The notes: a model not told the origin generated them from the letters alone. Positions 47,420 to 57,903 are shown, counted from the first letter of the stretch. The stretch: 64,000 nt of DNA from Diospyros lotus (GCF_014633365.1 NC_068349.1:30704753-30768752), one strand, 5' to 3'. Made by a program: numbers and translations.

Positions 47420-47840
47420 GTCAAGCTAGCTCACGAGCTCATTTACAAGCCAATTGGCGAACCAGCCCACGAGTCTACTGTCGAGCCAGTTCATGAGTTT
47501 TGTTTACGAGCCCATTTGTTAAGCCAGCTGTTCACGAGCTTACAAACGAGCTAACTCGCGAGCTTTGTTTATGAGCCCATCTGTCGAGCCAGCTCGCGAG
47601 CTGATTCACGAGCTTACAAATGAGCCAGCTCGCAAGCTGGTTCACGAGCTTACAAACGAGTCAGCTCACGAGCTAATGAGTTGAGTATTTGGTTGCTCAA
47701 GCTCAGCTCGTTTAACTTTCGAGCTTTAAATCCAAGCTCAAACTTGACTCGTTTATGAATCAAGCCAAACACGAACGAGCTTTTTTCGAGCCAAACGTCG
47801 AGCCGCTTGCGAGCGGCTCGACTCATTTACGGCCCTAGTT
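47420..47840. repeat. GAGC/GCTC-rich degenerate tandem repeat, DNA-transposon-like end
   Basis: Degenerate units of 36-46 bp built from TTCACGAGCTTACAAACGAG and CCAGCTCGCGAGCTG run through this stretch; AGCTCGCGAGCT is itself a palindrome. The right edge reads CGAGCGGCTCGACTCATTTACGGCCCTA; read in reverse (TAGGGCCGTAAATGAGTCGAG) it resembles the end of a widespread plant non-autonomous element. A matching left terminus was not found. Confidence 0.6.
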
Positions 47841-48180
47841 TGTAACATTTAGTGAGGATTATAAAAAAAAATTTCTTGCCCGATGTGTTGAGAGAAAAAA
47901 AAAAGTAAGTCACCAAAGACCTTTAAAGATATTTTTAAATTACACATTCTTCTTGCTAATGATGAAAACTACACGAGATTTATCTTCATTTACCCTTTAT
48001 TTATTTGGTGATATATATCATCATTGTTCACAAACCTAGCTCCAAACTCACTAACAACTATCATGTTCACAATCATTTATGTTTGGTAACTCCTCAAATG
48101 TCTAAATGGACAGAGACAAATTATTTGGGGAAAATTAATTTCACTTAGGATAGTGATAACAAACTTAATCTCATTGATAC
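47841..48180. other. Intergenic, nothing recognised
   Basis: AT-rich sequence with no supported feature. Confidence 0.4.
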
Positions 48181-48181
48181 C

Positions 48182-48600
48182 AGGGGCGGATCTAAGAATT
48201 TAGGTTGGGGGGGCTGAAATTTAAAAAGTTAATGTAATAAAATTCTTATGTAACCAAAAATTCAGTACAACAATTTTTCATTAAACTTGTACTCAACGAG
48301 GATATTCACAATTTTTGTTTTCTTTTCCTCGGATCTCGTTCAATACAAGAAGACCATTGACATTCAAGATTTGAAGATGGAGAAGCTTCAATTTCAAGAG
48401 ATAAACTTGAAGGAATTGATGTAAATTCACTAGATTGATTTTGCACACTATGAATTGAAGTACTTTCACTAGTATAATGATCTCTCTTTCTGAAAAATGA
48501 TAACAATATTTTTCCTTTCTGCGCTGAAGATTGTTTTTCCATCCTAAATTCTAAGATACACAAACAAAAAATAGCACAATTCAATAATCGAATAATTAAA
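48182..48600 (-). pseudogene. hAT transposase N-terminal remnant with a hAT-like terminus
   Basis: The left edge reads CAGGGGCGGATC, the CAGGGGCGG type terminus of many plant hAT elements. Just inside, on the minus strand at 48306-48584, is a frame with KGKILLSFFRKRDHY and an end ECQWSSCIERDPRKRK. It resembles the N-terminus of TTF-type zinc-finger hAT transposases, whose block ends with an Asp-Pro-Gly-like motif. The BED/TTF and catalytic parts are absent, so this would be an internally deleted copy. The other terminus and the 8-bp duplication were not found. Tentative. Confidence 0.4.
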
Positions 48601-49084
48601 ATATTTAACTCAAGATTTGAGGCAAATGCAAGGCCAATACAACAACTGTATTTCTAGAGTTTAAACAAGAGAAGGAAAAAGTATGGTTGATTTAAATATT
48701 CAATAACAGATTCACAATAACGAATTCCAGGCTTCCAGCCACGCCAATTCCTAAGTTCCAAAATAAATGCAGTAGTCAAATAGGCAAGCAGACACAAAAT
48801 TAGCAGAAAATCACTTACTTAAAACTTGCTGAAAAAAGGTAGCGATTTCAACAACAAATCAAGCATAAACAAGTAAAAAAAATATGGGCGAAAAATAGAA
48901 AAACTATCTAGATTTAGCTATCAATCAGAGAATCAAAGAACTGAAAGAAGAGAAAGCATACCTGGGCTCGAATGAAGCAAATTTGGAAGTTTTGGGAGGG
49001 GGTGGGGGGAGGTAAAATGAAGACCTGAATCAGAGGCAGGGTAGTGAGCAAGAGGGCGAGGCACCGAGGCCGACTAGCCGAGCG
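48601..49084. other. Intergenic, nothing recognised
   Basis: No supported coding sequence. Contains AT-rich stretches and a G-rich patch at about 49005. Confidence 0.4.
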
Positions 49085-49335
49085 AACATGGGGGCGAAGG
49101 CGAGCGAGAGCAAGAGAGAGGCAGTCAGGCAAAGAGAGAGGGCAAGAGGCAACGAGGGTGAGCGAGAGCGAGAGCAAGAGAAAGGCAACGAGATCCAGAA
49201 AGGGAGGCAGAGAGCGAGGGCGAGAGGCAGCGAGGGTGAGCGAGAGCAAGAGGGGCTAAGCCCAAGCGAGAGCAAAAGAGAGCCAGCGAGGGCGAGCGAG
49301 AGCAAGAGAGAGGTAGAGAGCGAGGGCAAGACCAT
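49085..49335. repeat. Purine-rich minisatellite (GAGCGAGAGCAAGAGAG type)
   Basis: Degenerate copies of GAGGGYGAGCGAGAGCAAGA with GGCA and GGGAGGCAGAG variants fill the stretch on the + strand. Open frames on both strands (Arg/Glu/Ser-rich or Leu/Ser/Ala-rich) are translations of the repeat. It abuts the end of the P0 pseudogene at 49328-49335 and replaces its expected downstream coding sequence. Confidence 0.75.
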
Positions 49336-49391
49336 AAGAGAAGGGCCTAATGCCAAGTTTTGCAAGGAGGGCAACCTCAGATGATCCCACT

Positions 49392-49507
49392 TTGTCACCC
49401 TTCTTTATAAGCTCCACAGGGGTAATAATTTCAACCATTCCCTTGTTAATTGTCACCCTTCTTTATAAGCTCCACAAGGGTAATAATTTCAACCATTCCC
49501 TTGTAAA
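49392..49507. repeat. 58-bp tandem duplication inside the P0 pseudogene
   Basis: Two copies (49392-49449, 49450-49507) of a unit starting TTGTCACCCTTCTTTATAAG. 58 is not a multiple of three, so the duplication shifts the P0 frame and repeats the part that encodes [16 protein letters not shown]. Confidence 0.9.
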
Positions 49508-50453
49508 TTTTGGTGGGAATATTGAGCACCCTGGAGAGAAATGATATGAGAAAGGAAACACAACAGCAATGGCTAACTATAACATTTCAGGCTAGCTAAT
49601 GACCTGGAAGAAAGATGTCTGGGATGGGTCAAGTCCAGTGTTTCCAGGAAGGACAACAACATCAACTGGAGCCACCAAACCAACACGAGCAAGTGCCCCA
49701 ACGTGTCACAAGATAAGATATAAAGCATATCAGCATCATGTTAAATATAATATAGGGAAGACTGCAGGAAAAAAAAAAAAAATGAACCATATTGTTTAAC
49801 TATTTTAAAGTCAACTTAAATTTATAACCATATTAATATGTTATTCTATCTATTGCATATTATTTTTGTAACAATATGTATATTCATATGCATAAAGACA
49901 GTGTTATAATTTTAATACTCTTATCATCTCATTGCTCAACACATGTTATCAAAACATTTTTTATCACAATATGTACAACCGTATCTAATCTCATAGTATT
50001 CATTGTCCTATATAATCCCCAGTCTTTACCCCATGATATTTTTATTATCCAAATTCTAATCCCCCAAAAATAGCCATAAGAATGCCCGCCTAGGTTTATC
50101 ACAGTCCTCACAGCAGCCATTAACTTCCGTTCATAATTTGCTCCAATAATTATGCACACAAGGAATGTGAAAATTACATAAAAACCCATTAAAAACCAAA
50201 TCAATCTCTGTATTGATTTCTTCCAGTAGTTACGTATAGAGAGAGAAAGTAGTTATCTAAATTTAGCTAATCCAAGTAATTGCAATGCACAAAATTATCA
50301 TTATCCTCCAAATAGAGAGAGAGAGAGAAAGTTAATTTTACACAAAGCCCATCAAGTAATATGACACCATCCGGGTTAAATCCTTGTCATTATAATGCAA
50401 TTAGATTCCATGACATGAACTAAGCCAGTTCTAACCTTAATAGCAAATTTAAA

Positions 50454-50489
50454 CCCCCCCCCCCCCCCCCCCAAAAAAAAAAAAAAAAA
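50454..50489. repeat. C19-A17 homopolymer junction
   Basis: A run of 19 C (50454-50472) is followed directly by 17 A (50473-50489), in the large intron of the P0 pseudogene. Confidence 0.9.
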
Positions 50490-51034
50490 CACCTACACGG
50501 ACGAAAATCATATATGCAAAGAAACTGAAAGCAATTATTATATAAATAAATCCTTTATCTTATACACATTAACAATTGATTACCACCAACTAAAATTAAA
50601 TTATGCACGCAGAGTAATAGACAAAAAAAGGATTTCACCGTAAAGCAGAAACAAGCTAAATAATTTCAATGTTTTATAGATAAAGCAACATTTTGCATGG
50701 ATTAAGTAGAAAGAGCCCAAAATTTCACCTTGTACTTGGCGACCTCTTCGCTGACTTACTTCAAGTCACCCTTGGTGAAGATCAAGCCCACGTTACCCTA
50801 ATCCCCAAATATCAAAAGGATACAAATTAGCCATCCATAAAAATAACACCTGGTTCTTAACATAGCGCAAATATCTATTCCTCTATTCAAAGTCAAACCT
50901 TCTCAGAATATCCATTGATTTTGTTCCCATTTATCAATAAAATCGAAAATTGAACAGACGAATTGCACTTCAAACATGGCTACTTACAACGAGGAGGGGG
51001 ATTATATTGAGGAAAGCCTTGTTGCGGTGAGACT

Positions 51035-51720
51035 GAAAAATGAGTCTAGGACATGAATTTATATGAATGGGTGAAGCGGGACATTTGGTTAGACCAAGAT
51101 CTGACGGCTGGGATTTGTTTGATCATAGGGTTTAATGGAAGTGTTTCGGTTGTGGGTATTCATTTATGGGCTTTTTCTAACAGAACAGTTCGTCGGGCTT
51201 CTTAGGGTAAAACATTGGGCCCAACAAAGAACAACGAGAGGTAGACCCATCACTATATTAATTCTAGGCTGCATTTATCTCATTCAATCCATTAGCTCAT
51301 GATATAGTGTTTTTCTTCTTTCTCCCTTTTTGTTCAATTTCCCTTCTTAATTAGTTTTTGTAGTTTAAGGTGAGTTTACTAACATGGGTTGTTATTCTTA
51401 ACCTTTGGAAGACTATTAACTGTGTGAGATTTGAAATGTCCCACTTTTGGGATGATCATTCTTGCACGATTTTCGGTGTTTGTGCTTTCGATTACACTAA
51501 AGGAGATAAATCGTAAATAAGGGCTTTGACCCTTGCACATATGAAAAATTGAATTCGCAACTCATTAGATTGACACCAACATATTATTCACCCGACCATC
51601 TAACCTATGCCTCAAGGGCTTAAAATGTCCCGTTCTTGATGGGCTAAGAGGCATGTGAGAGGAGTTGGTTAGTACTTAAGAACTAAAGCTTTAGCTCAAG
51701 TGTAGTGCTCCGACTCCAAT
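51035..51720. other. Intergenic region
   Basis: No further P0 exons could be recognised above 51032. No other gene or element is supported. Confidence 0.45.
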
Positions 51721-51723
51721 TAA

Positions 51724-52717
51724 GAGGCTGTTTGGCTTAGCGGTTTGACCGCATATAAGCTATTTTGTAGCTGATAAGCTATACAGCTTTTGAAGGTTAA
51801 GTGTTTGGTATAAGTAATCTACGTAAAAGTTGCCCCCCGTAAAAGTTGTTATACCAGCGTTTTCCAAAAGCTGGTACCCCCAGCTTTGCTAAAAAATGCT
51901 GTTAGGTAATAACCAATTAAAATACCAAAATACCCTCATATATTTTTCATATTTACAGGCATAACCTTCATAATTGTTGCATCTTTTCCCAAATCTCTTT
52001 CTTCCATCATCTTCTCCCAAACTCTGCTCTACCATAACCGTTGTCGCAGTCGTCGCCCCTCCTCCATACCGCCGTCAACATCGTCGTAGTCCAGATAGGT
52101 CGCGCGCAAGTAGCCGAAGTGTTGGTCGCGCCATAGCTACATAACCAGCTCGCGCCATCACTACATAACTAGATTCTAGATCTGCCGCCACAAGTCATCG
52201 AGCACTATCGACCCTCATCCATTACCGTCGTCACCATCAGTTGTTGCCTCCAACCTTCTCCTCCATCGCCAGTGGCGTCCCCAACCTGTAAGCCAGAGTA
52301 TATATAATATATATATATATATTACACCTGTAAATATATATATGTTGTATATATATTAATAGTAATATTTTTAAGAAAAAAATAAAAGATGTATATATAA
52401 TATATATATATTATATTAATATATATTTTAATAAGTATGTATAATTTATCTAATATTTAGAAATTAATTTATAATTTTTTTATAAAAAATAATTTTTTTA
52501 TAAATTTTATTTGTATTATTTAACATAATGTCTATTTTAGTCTTTTTGTCAGTTTTGACAACTCATCAGCTTTTATAAACCAAATACATAATTATTAATT
52601 GACAACTTAAAAGCACATTTATCTAAACACGTTATTAACTTAAACACTATACAATTTTTATGCTAACCGCTAATTAACTTAAAAGCTACAATTAAAAACG
52701 ATAAGCCAAACAGCTTC
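51724..52717. mobile_element. Non-autonomous PIF/Harbinger-like element (994 bp)
   Basis: Terminal inverted repeats GAGGCTGTTTGGCTTA and GAAGCTGTTTGGCTTA (15 of 16 identical) are flanked by TAA on both sides (51721-51723, 52718-52720). GGCTGTTTGG ends with a TAA/TTA duplication define PIF/Harbinger-type elements. Subterminal parts are rich in AAGCTTTT-like words. The core has a GC-rich piece (52015-52290) with CCGCCGTCAACATCGTCG and a TA-rich piece (52295-52460). No transposase. Confidence 0.85.
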
Positions 52718-52794
52718 TAAGTAATGAAGCTAGAATGATAAGAATAAGGAAATTCACCAATGTATTATCCAAAGTGCTAACAAGAATGAGAGAG

Positions 52795-53022
52795 AATGTT
52801 CCCCCACAGGCGTAGCACAGTTGATTATCAGGTAACAGATTATACCCAAGAATGCAGATTCGAATCATGGCAGCCGCAGTGCGGGAGTTTCAGCTTCTTG
52901 TGGGGGTGGCTCCTTGTGGGCACCATGCACTGTGTCTCCTACTTGGTGCGCTATTGTCTACTGTGATTAATTCCTCCTACATGCGTGGAGCCCTTAAGGT
53001 GAGGGATTTTACTTTTTGCACC
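52795..53022 (+). mobile_element. tRNA-derived SINE (family B, 228 bp)
   Basis: A perfect 14-bp target duplication CAAGAATGAGAGAA flanks the insert (52781-52794 and 53023-53036). Inside, an A-box-like GCGTAGCACAGTTGATTATC (52809 on) and a B box AGATTCGAATCAT (52857 on) are spaced as in tRNA-derived SINEs. The body ends TTTTACTTTTTGCACC. Not related by eye to the family A SINEs of this window. Confidence 0.85.
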
Positions 53023-53036
53023 CAAGAATGAGAGAA

Positions 53037-53611
53037 AGTGTAGGTGAAGGACGGGTGTGGTGATAACAGCAGATAACAGATGCGGCGAGGGAGACAATTA
53101 AGAGTAATGGATAGTGACAAGAGAGAGTAGGTAAGGGGCAGGTGGAGGAGGTGTCGACGGCAACGATAAAAGGATGAGGAATCGGGGAAGAGATGTTGGT
53201 GGCAATAGTGGAGAGAGGGAATGAGGAAGAAAGCCTTAGAGGGTATTCAAATTCAAATTATTGGTTTAATTTTAGGTTGAATTTATCGTGATATTTTGAT
53301 ATTAAAATATCGTGATAAATTAAGTTGTCGCCCACGTAGCATTAAGTAATCATATAATATAACCCCTTGCTCCGCTTTCTGAATGTTTTCCGAAAAAGAG
53401 AGTGCCCCGTTTTCTGAATGTTTTGAGAGAGATAGAGAGGAGAAAATTGCGAGGGCGCAGAGCATGAGAATCGCCAAATCTCTCGTCCTCATCTTCCCTT
53501 GCCCATTTCGTCTTCGTCTTCGTCTTCGCAAACTCAGAGAGAGAGAGAGTGACTGTATTGCTCTGTTACTACTACTGCTGGAGAGCAGAAGCTTGTAGAT
53601 AGAAGAAGCAA
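53037..53611. other. Upstream region of the WIYLD gene
   Basis: No gene. A short direct duplication containing TTTCTGAATGTTTT occurs at about 53377-53390 and 53411-53424. CT- and GA-rich leader sequence follows to 53611. Confidence 0.4.
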
Positions 53612-54181
53612 ATGGCGCCCAGAAGGAGATCACGGAAGGTTTTGTTCCCATTTCCTTCTCATTTCCGCACTTTATCCCCCCTTGTTTCTTCTACTTTCTC
53701 ACGTGATTTTGATTTTCGGTTCTGTTTTTGGTATCGGGTGTGGCAGCCGGGGCGCACTAGAATGGACGCCGCGGTTGATGCGATGCTGCCTTTTGGCTTC
53801 TCAGATAATCTGGTTCAGAGAGAGGTCAAAGAACCTCTCAAGGTCATTTTCCTTTTTTCTCTTATTCCATAATTTTATAGAAACCAAACGGGCAAATGTG
53901 ATCCAATGTGAATTTATATGTTTATTAAGATTTTATTGTGTGACGAGGAAGAGGGTTTTGTTGCAGGAGTCAGGAATCTTGAAGCTGATGCATACAAGAT
54001 TCTCATTGATGTAATTCTTGATGAACAAGAGGGTGAAGCTGAACCAGATAAATGCAGCCAAGGGGAAAATATTTGCCTGGTATTGTTCTTGATAATATTC
54101 CTGTTTGCTAGTTTTTATTTTTTATTTTTTAATTGATGCAACTATCTTTCATTTTAGAGACTTTCTTTGCCGCCAAGCTGA
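53612..54181 (+). CDS. Small WIYLD-domain protein (SUVR-like N-terminal domain)
   Basis: Proposed exons 53612-53638, 53747-53842, 53930-54079 and 54158-54181, all GT-AG and in phase, give about 98 aa. MAPRRRSRK, then PGRTRMDAAVDAMLPFGF (10-27), DNLVQREVKEPLK (29-41), and AYKILIDVILDEQEGEAE (about 64-81) match the WIYLD domain found at the N-terminus of SUVR1/2/4-type histone methyltransferases and in small stand-alone plant proteins. No SET domain follows within several kb. The central part (ILLCDEEEGFVAG) is less like the family, and the acceptor at 53929 has a weak pyrimidine tract, so a diverged gene or a pseudogene is possible. The last exon is the least certain. Confidence 0.6.
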
Positions 54182-54589
54182 AAATTAGACATTTGTGTCA
54201 CATTTCAAGGTAGTACTTGTACTTTTTCTTTTCTGTTTTTTTATTTTTTATTTCTGTTAGGGCTATTTGTTCCTTTTTTCTTTTTTTGATGACCCAAGTG
54301 TTTGGTTTCGTCCACTTAGTTCTGGAGAATACTGATCTTTCTCCCTTGATTCAGCTTTCGGGTAAATCGGATATGGTCGCAAACTTATATACTCCTATGT
54401 GAACAAGCGGTCCGTCCCTACTAAATGGGGCATTTTTGCTTTCACCAAGAGTTGATTCCTCGCCACTTGCAAGGAAATTTGAGAGCTTTATCACTTGTGT
54501 CATGCTCGGCGGCTTATCTTTTTCCTTTTTGTTCTATAGCTAAGGTAACTACAATGCTTTGTCTTGTAGCTAAGGAGGTTGCAGCTGTG
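54182..54589. other. Downstream flank of the WIYLD gene
   Basis: T-rich sequence, probably 3' UTR and flank. Possible further exons could not be supported. Confidence 0.4.
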
Positions 54590-54711
54590 ATCTTATATAT
54601 TGAAGCCACAACCTATGTTGGAGGAGGAATGGAATTAATAAATAGTTTGTATCTTATATATTGAAGCCACAATCTACGTTGGAGGAGGAATGGAATTAAT
54701 AAATAGTTTGT
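54590..54711. repeat. 61-bp tandem duplication
   Basis: Two copies (54590-54650, 54651-54711) of a unit starting ATCTTATATATTGAAGCCAC and ending AATAGTTTGT, differing at two positions. Confidence 0.9.
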
Positions 54712-55134
54712 AATTCCCTCTTATCTTCTTCTTCTCTCTCTAATTTCCATTCTCTTGAATACTCTTATTTTCTTGTTGCAGTTCTCTCTTTTAATATTTC
54801 TCTCTCTCTCTCTTGGTTATCTTCTGTCCCTTATCTCATCTGCTGTTTCTCTCCTCCCATTTGATCTCTTCCCCAAATAATTCTCTAAATCTTCCAAATC
54901 TCCTTTCACACCCTTGCTCAACCCTAAGGGCGTGACACTTTGTCTGGAGAACAAAGTCATAAGCTGAAAGTAGGATACTAAAATGCGATTAGACTTAAAA
55001 AAAATTGACAATAGAAAGTTCTGTATATTTTACTATTTTTTGATAAATGAAATTTAAATTCCAGTTGGGGTACTAGTGTATTATAATGAAGACAAAAATG
55101 ATGACAGTACCAAGCTTTAATCCCATTAATGGGA
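54712..55134. other. Intergenic, nothing recognised
   Basis: CT-rich then AT-rich sequence, no supported feature. Confidence 0.4.
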
Positions 55135-55142
55135 TCAATTAC

Positions 55143-56214
55143 CAGTGTTCTAAAACTCGGGCTGGGCGGCCGCCTAGCGCCTGGGCGGCCGCCAGCCGCG
55201 GCGCTTTTGGGGGAGGCGGCCCATTTAGGCGGCCCCCCGACTAGGCGGTTCCAGGTGTGCCTAGGCGGCCGAGGCGGCCGCCTAGCCGCCAGTCGCAGCC
55301 CTAGGCGGCCTCCGCCCCCCACACTTTTCTTCAGCTAAGCGCGTAGATCGTTTTTAGGGTTTACATTTCATTTCAGATTTCCCCCCCTCCTCTCTCTCTC
55401 GCCTCTCGTTGTCTCATCTTGGTGCGTCGCCGGTTGCTCCCCTCCTCGCCGTCGCCGGACCCGCCGCTGCTGCTTGCTGGAACGACGACCTGTCTGGCCG
55501 CCTCTCTCACCGCACCACCTCTCTCACCGAGCAACCTCTTTGGTCGCCTCTCTCACCGGCCACCGCACCGCCTCTCTCACCGGCCGCCGACCGCGTCCCT
55601 CGCCGCCGACCGCCTCCTCTGTGTTCTGCCACTGCCGAGCCCCTTTCTCTCTCAATCCGCCGCCTTCAAGCTAACAGTCTAACAGTATGTACTATGTATT
55701 ATTGTATTTAAAACTATTTATTAACCATCATCTATGATTTTCAGATTTATTAACCATGTCTTTCACTAGCAATGTTTAGATTTTATCTTCCACATGATTT
55801 TGATTTTCAGTTTCAGATTTGTGTTAGGCTATTAGCAATGTTAAGTTCCTGTGTTAGGTTGTTAGCAATGATTTTCAGATTTGTGTTAAGCTGTTAGCAA
55901 TGATTTTCAGATTAGATAACTAGATATTACTTAGATTCTTCATATATGTTTTAATGTTTATGTTGTATTATTGTTATTTTTGTCATCTTAACCTCAGTAC
56001 TAATCTACAACAGTTTGTTTTTAAAGTTTTTTAATGTTTAAATTCATTATTTCACTTATTATTCCAACTTTGGTTTACTTGATATCAAATTGCATCAAAA
56101 AATTTAAAAAAAAAACACTATTTTCCAAGTCGCCGCCTAGGCCCCGCCTAGGCGCCCTAGGCGCTAGGCCCCAGTCGGGCGCCCGACTAGCGCCTAGCGC
56201 CTTTTAGAACACTG
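55143..56214. mobile_element. Non-autonomous hAT element (1072 bp)
   Basis: Perfect 13-bp terminal inverted repeats CAGTGTTCTAAAA, and an exact 8-bp target duplication TCAATTAC (55135-55142, 56215-56222), define a hAT insertion. Both subterminal regions are dense in GGCGGCCGCCTAG and CCTAGGCGC words (55160-55310 and 56130-56205), as expected for transposase-binding repeats. The core has TTTTTAGGGTTTACATTT (telo-box-like), a CT tract and GC-rich sequence with repeated CCTCTCTCACCG (55400-55680). This resembles the leader and first exon of a gene. From 55780 to 55920 a GTGTTAGGYTNTTAGCAATG phrase repeats three times. No transposase. Confidence 0.92.
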
Positions 56215-56222
56215 TCAATTAC

Positions 56223-57733
56223 ATATATTTAGGGTGTAGGGTTTAGTTTCAGTTCATATATGAATTGGTCTTTTCTTTGAATTAAATTGACATTTTCAGA
56301 CCTAAAAACTCGATCATTTTCAGTTCAATAACTGCCTATTGAACTGATCCTTTTTGGTTGATTGTGTAAGTTCAATAGCATCTATTCAGCTCAATAACTG
56401 ACCCTGTTCAACACCTTTAAATGGCATACAAGGTTGGGTAGTTAACTATCTGGTCTTTCCAATGTTACTTGATTTGAATGTGCATTTATGCACAGTTGTA
56501 CATGGATTCCAGTTATACAAGATGTATTTAGGGCCTGAACTTTAGTGCACAAAATTTGTTTTATGAACTAATTGGGGGTTCCATTCAATATTTACAATAA
56601 ATTCAAAAGAATCAAGATTCAAGAAAGCATTCTTATCCATTCTACGAATGGCTCCCCTGTTTTTCTTCTTGCGAGAACAGGTAGATACATATTATTACTG
56701 CTGCTATTGCTTCACTTCTTATCCTGACAAAATTAGTGATTATAGTTGCAATTACATACTGAATCATATGAATAAACCCTTGAAACTTACCTTTGGATTT
56801 CATCTGACAATCAACAATGCCTTCTCAAAACGAGTGTGGGCATGAGGTAATGTTCATGCTTTGGCATTACACTAAGGATTCTGGACAGCATAGCATAACA
56901 ATTTTGGAACTTTGAAAGATTTTCCTTGCTTGGCTTATCCCTGCCTTATTTTCTGTTATTTGTCTTAGTCCATCTTCCCGAATGTAGACATTGTTTTTCT
57001 TGTTCAGCTGCTTGTCTTTGGATGTGTTCTGAGATACATTGGTTAGACTTCAATAACCATGCTAATATGCTATAAAATCATCATTGGCTATTAGAAAGAA
57101 TTAAAATTTTACTTTTGCTATATCCACAATAGAGTTCATGGTGATTCCAAATAACATCCATCTTTTCATCCATGAACCAGATTGTGATATTATTTGACAA
57201 GTTTGTGTGTGTGACATTAAAAGGTATCACAGCATGACAAGGTTATCAGTGTAGCATTAACTTCTTCTTAAGTTTTAACTGATGTGTGTTGGGCATGCAG
57301 GCAGGATGAATCAGTTGCAACTATATTTTCATTCCTTTGACTTGATTTATGGCATCGGCCAAAACAATGTTTAGGATATTGGTGATTGTTCCAAACTTGA
57401 ACAGGTTTTTCTTTTTTCTGTTAAAAGCTAGGAATCTTGGATGTTTAGAAGAGTGTTATGATTATGGATCGTGAAAGTATAACAGGGAAAATATTCTTTC
57501 TTTGCGTGTCCTTTAACTAGGGTCTTTTGTCTTCTTCAGCTTTCTGGTGCAATTCCTCATTGAGGAGATTTCCTTCGTTCTGCCATCTTCTTACCCTTTG
57601 ATTTCTTTGTTTCCAATTCTTTTATGAGAATGTTTATTATTATTATTTGTAACAAAAAGGATGCCAAATGAAGCATCACCACCATTTACATGAAAACACA
57701 AAAGCCTAGGTATCAAAGTATGCAGTCTCACCC
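56223..57733. other. Intergenic region
   Basis: No coding sequence is supported. Moderately AT-rich unique-looking DNA. Confidence 0.45.
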
Positions 57734-57750
57734 AAAAATTCCACAAATAT

Positions 57751-57903
57751 AACAATAACAACATATATAACCTTTATCTCACTATCTGGGATCGGTTACA
57801 TGAATTCTAGACTTTCATGTATTTATGTTTTTTGTCATATTTTTATTTAGACCCATACACTTTATATCAAACTTTAATGTATTTCTCAAAGTCTTTTTGG
57901 ATA
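57751..57903 (-). mobile_element. 5'-truncated RTE LINE copy (153 bp)
   Basis: Read on the minus strand this matches the last ~150 bp of the RTE LINE at 44071-47343, including GACTTTGAG, ACATTAAAGTTTGATAT, AAGTCTAGAATT and a GTTGTTATTGTT tail. It is flanked by a 17-bp target duplication with two differences, AAAAATTCCACAAATAT (57734-57750) and AAAAATTCTATAAATAT (57904-57920). This is the product of aborted target-primed reverse transcription. Confidence 0.85.

Larger units (their letters stand above)
49328..51032 (-). pseudogene. RPP0: 60S acidic ribosomal protein P0 pseudogene (partial)
   Basis: P0 anchors the ribosomal stalk. Minus-strand pieces in order: HRNKAFLNIIPLLV (51032-50988), GNVGLIFTKGDLK-stop-VSEEVAKYK (50797-50729), [17 protein letters not shown].. 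to SQTSFFQ (49702-49604), and [17 protein letters not shown].. to [11 protein letters not shown] (49529-49328). The intron positions look like those of plant P0 genes, so this is a decayed copy of an intron-containing gene, not a processed one. Damage: Glu to TAA after GDLK; lost AG acceptor (AC) before VGALAR; an extra G before VLNIP; a 58-bp tandem duplication in the last piece. The N-terminal and C-terminal parts of P0 are absent. Confidence 0.85.

Noticed and set aside
49044..49398. Overlapping frames of ~70-122 codons on both strands
   Set aside because: They translate the purine-rich minisatellite; only the [11 protein letters not shown] stretch is real P0 homology.
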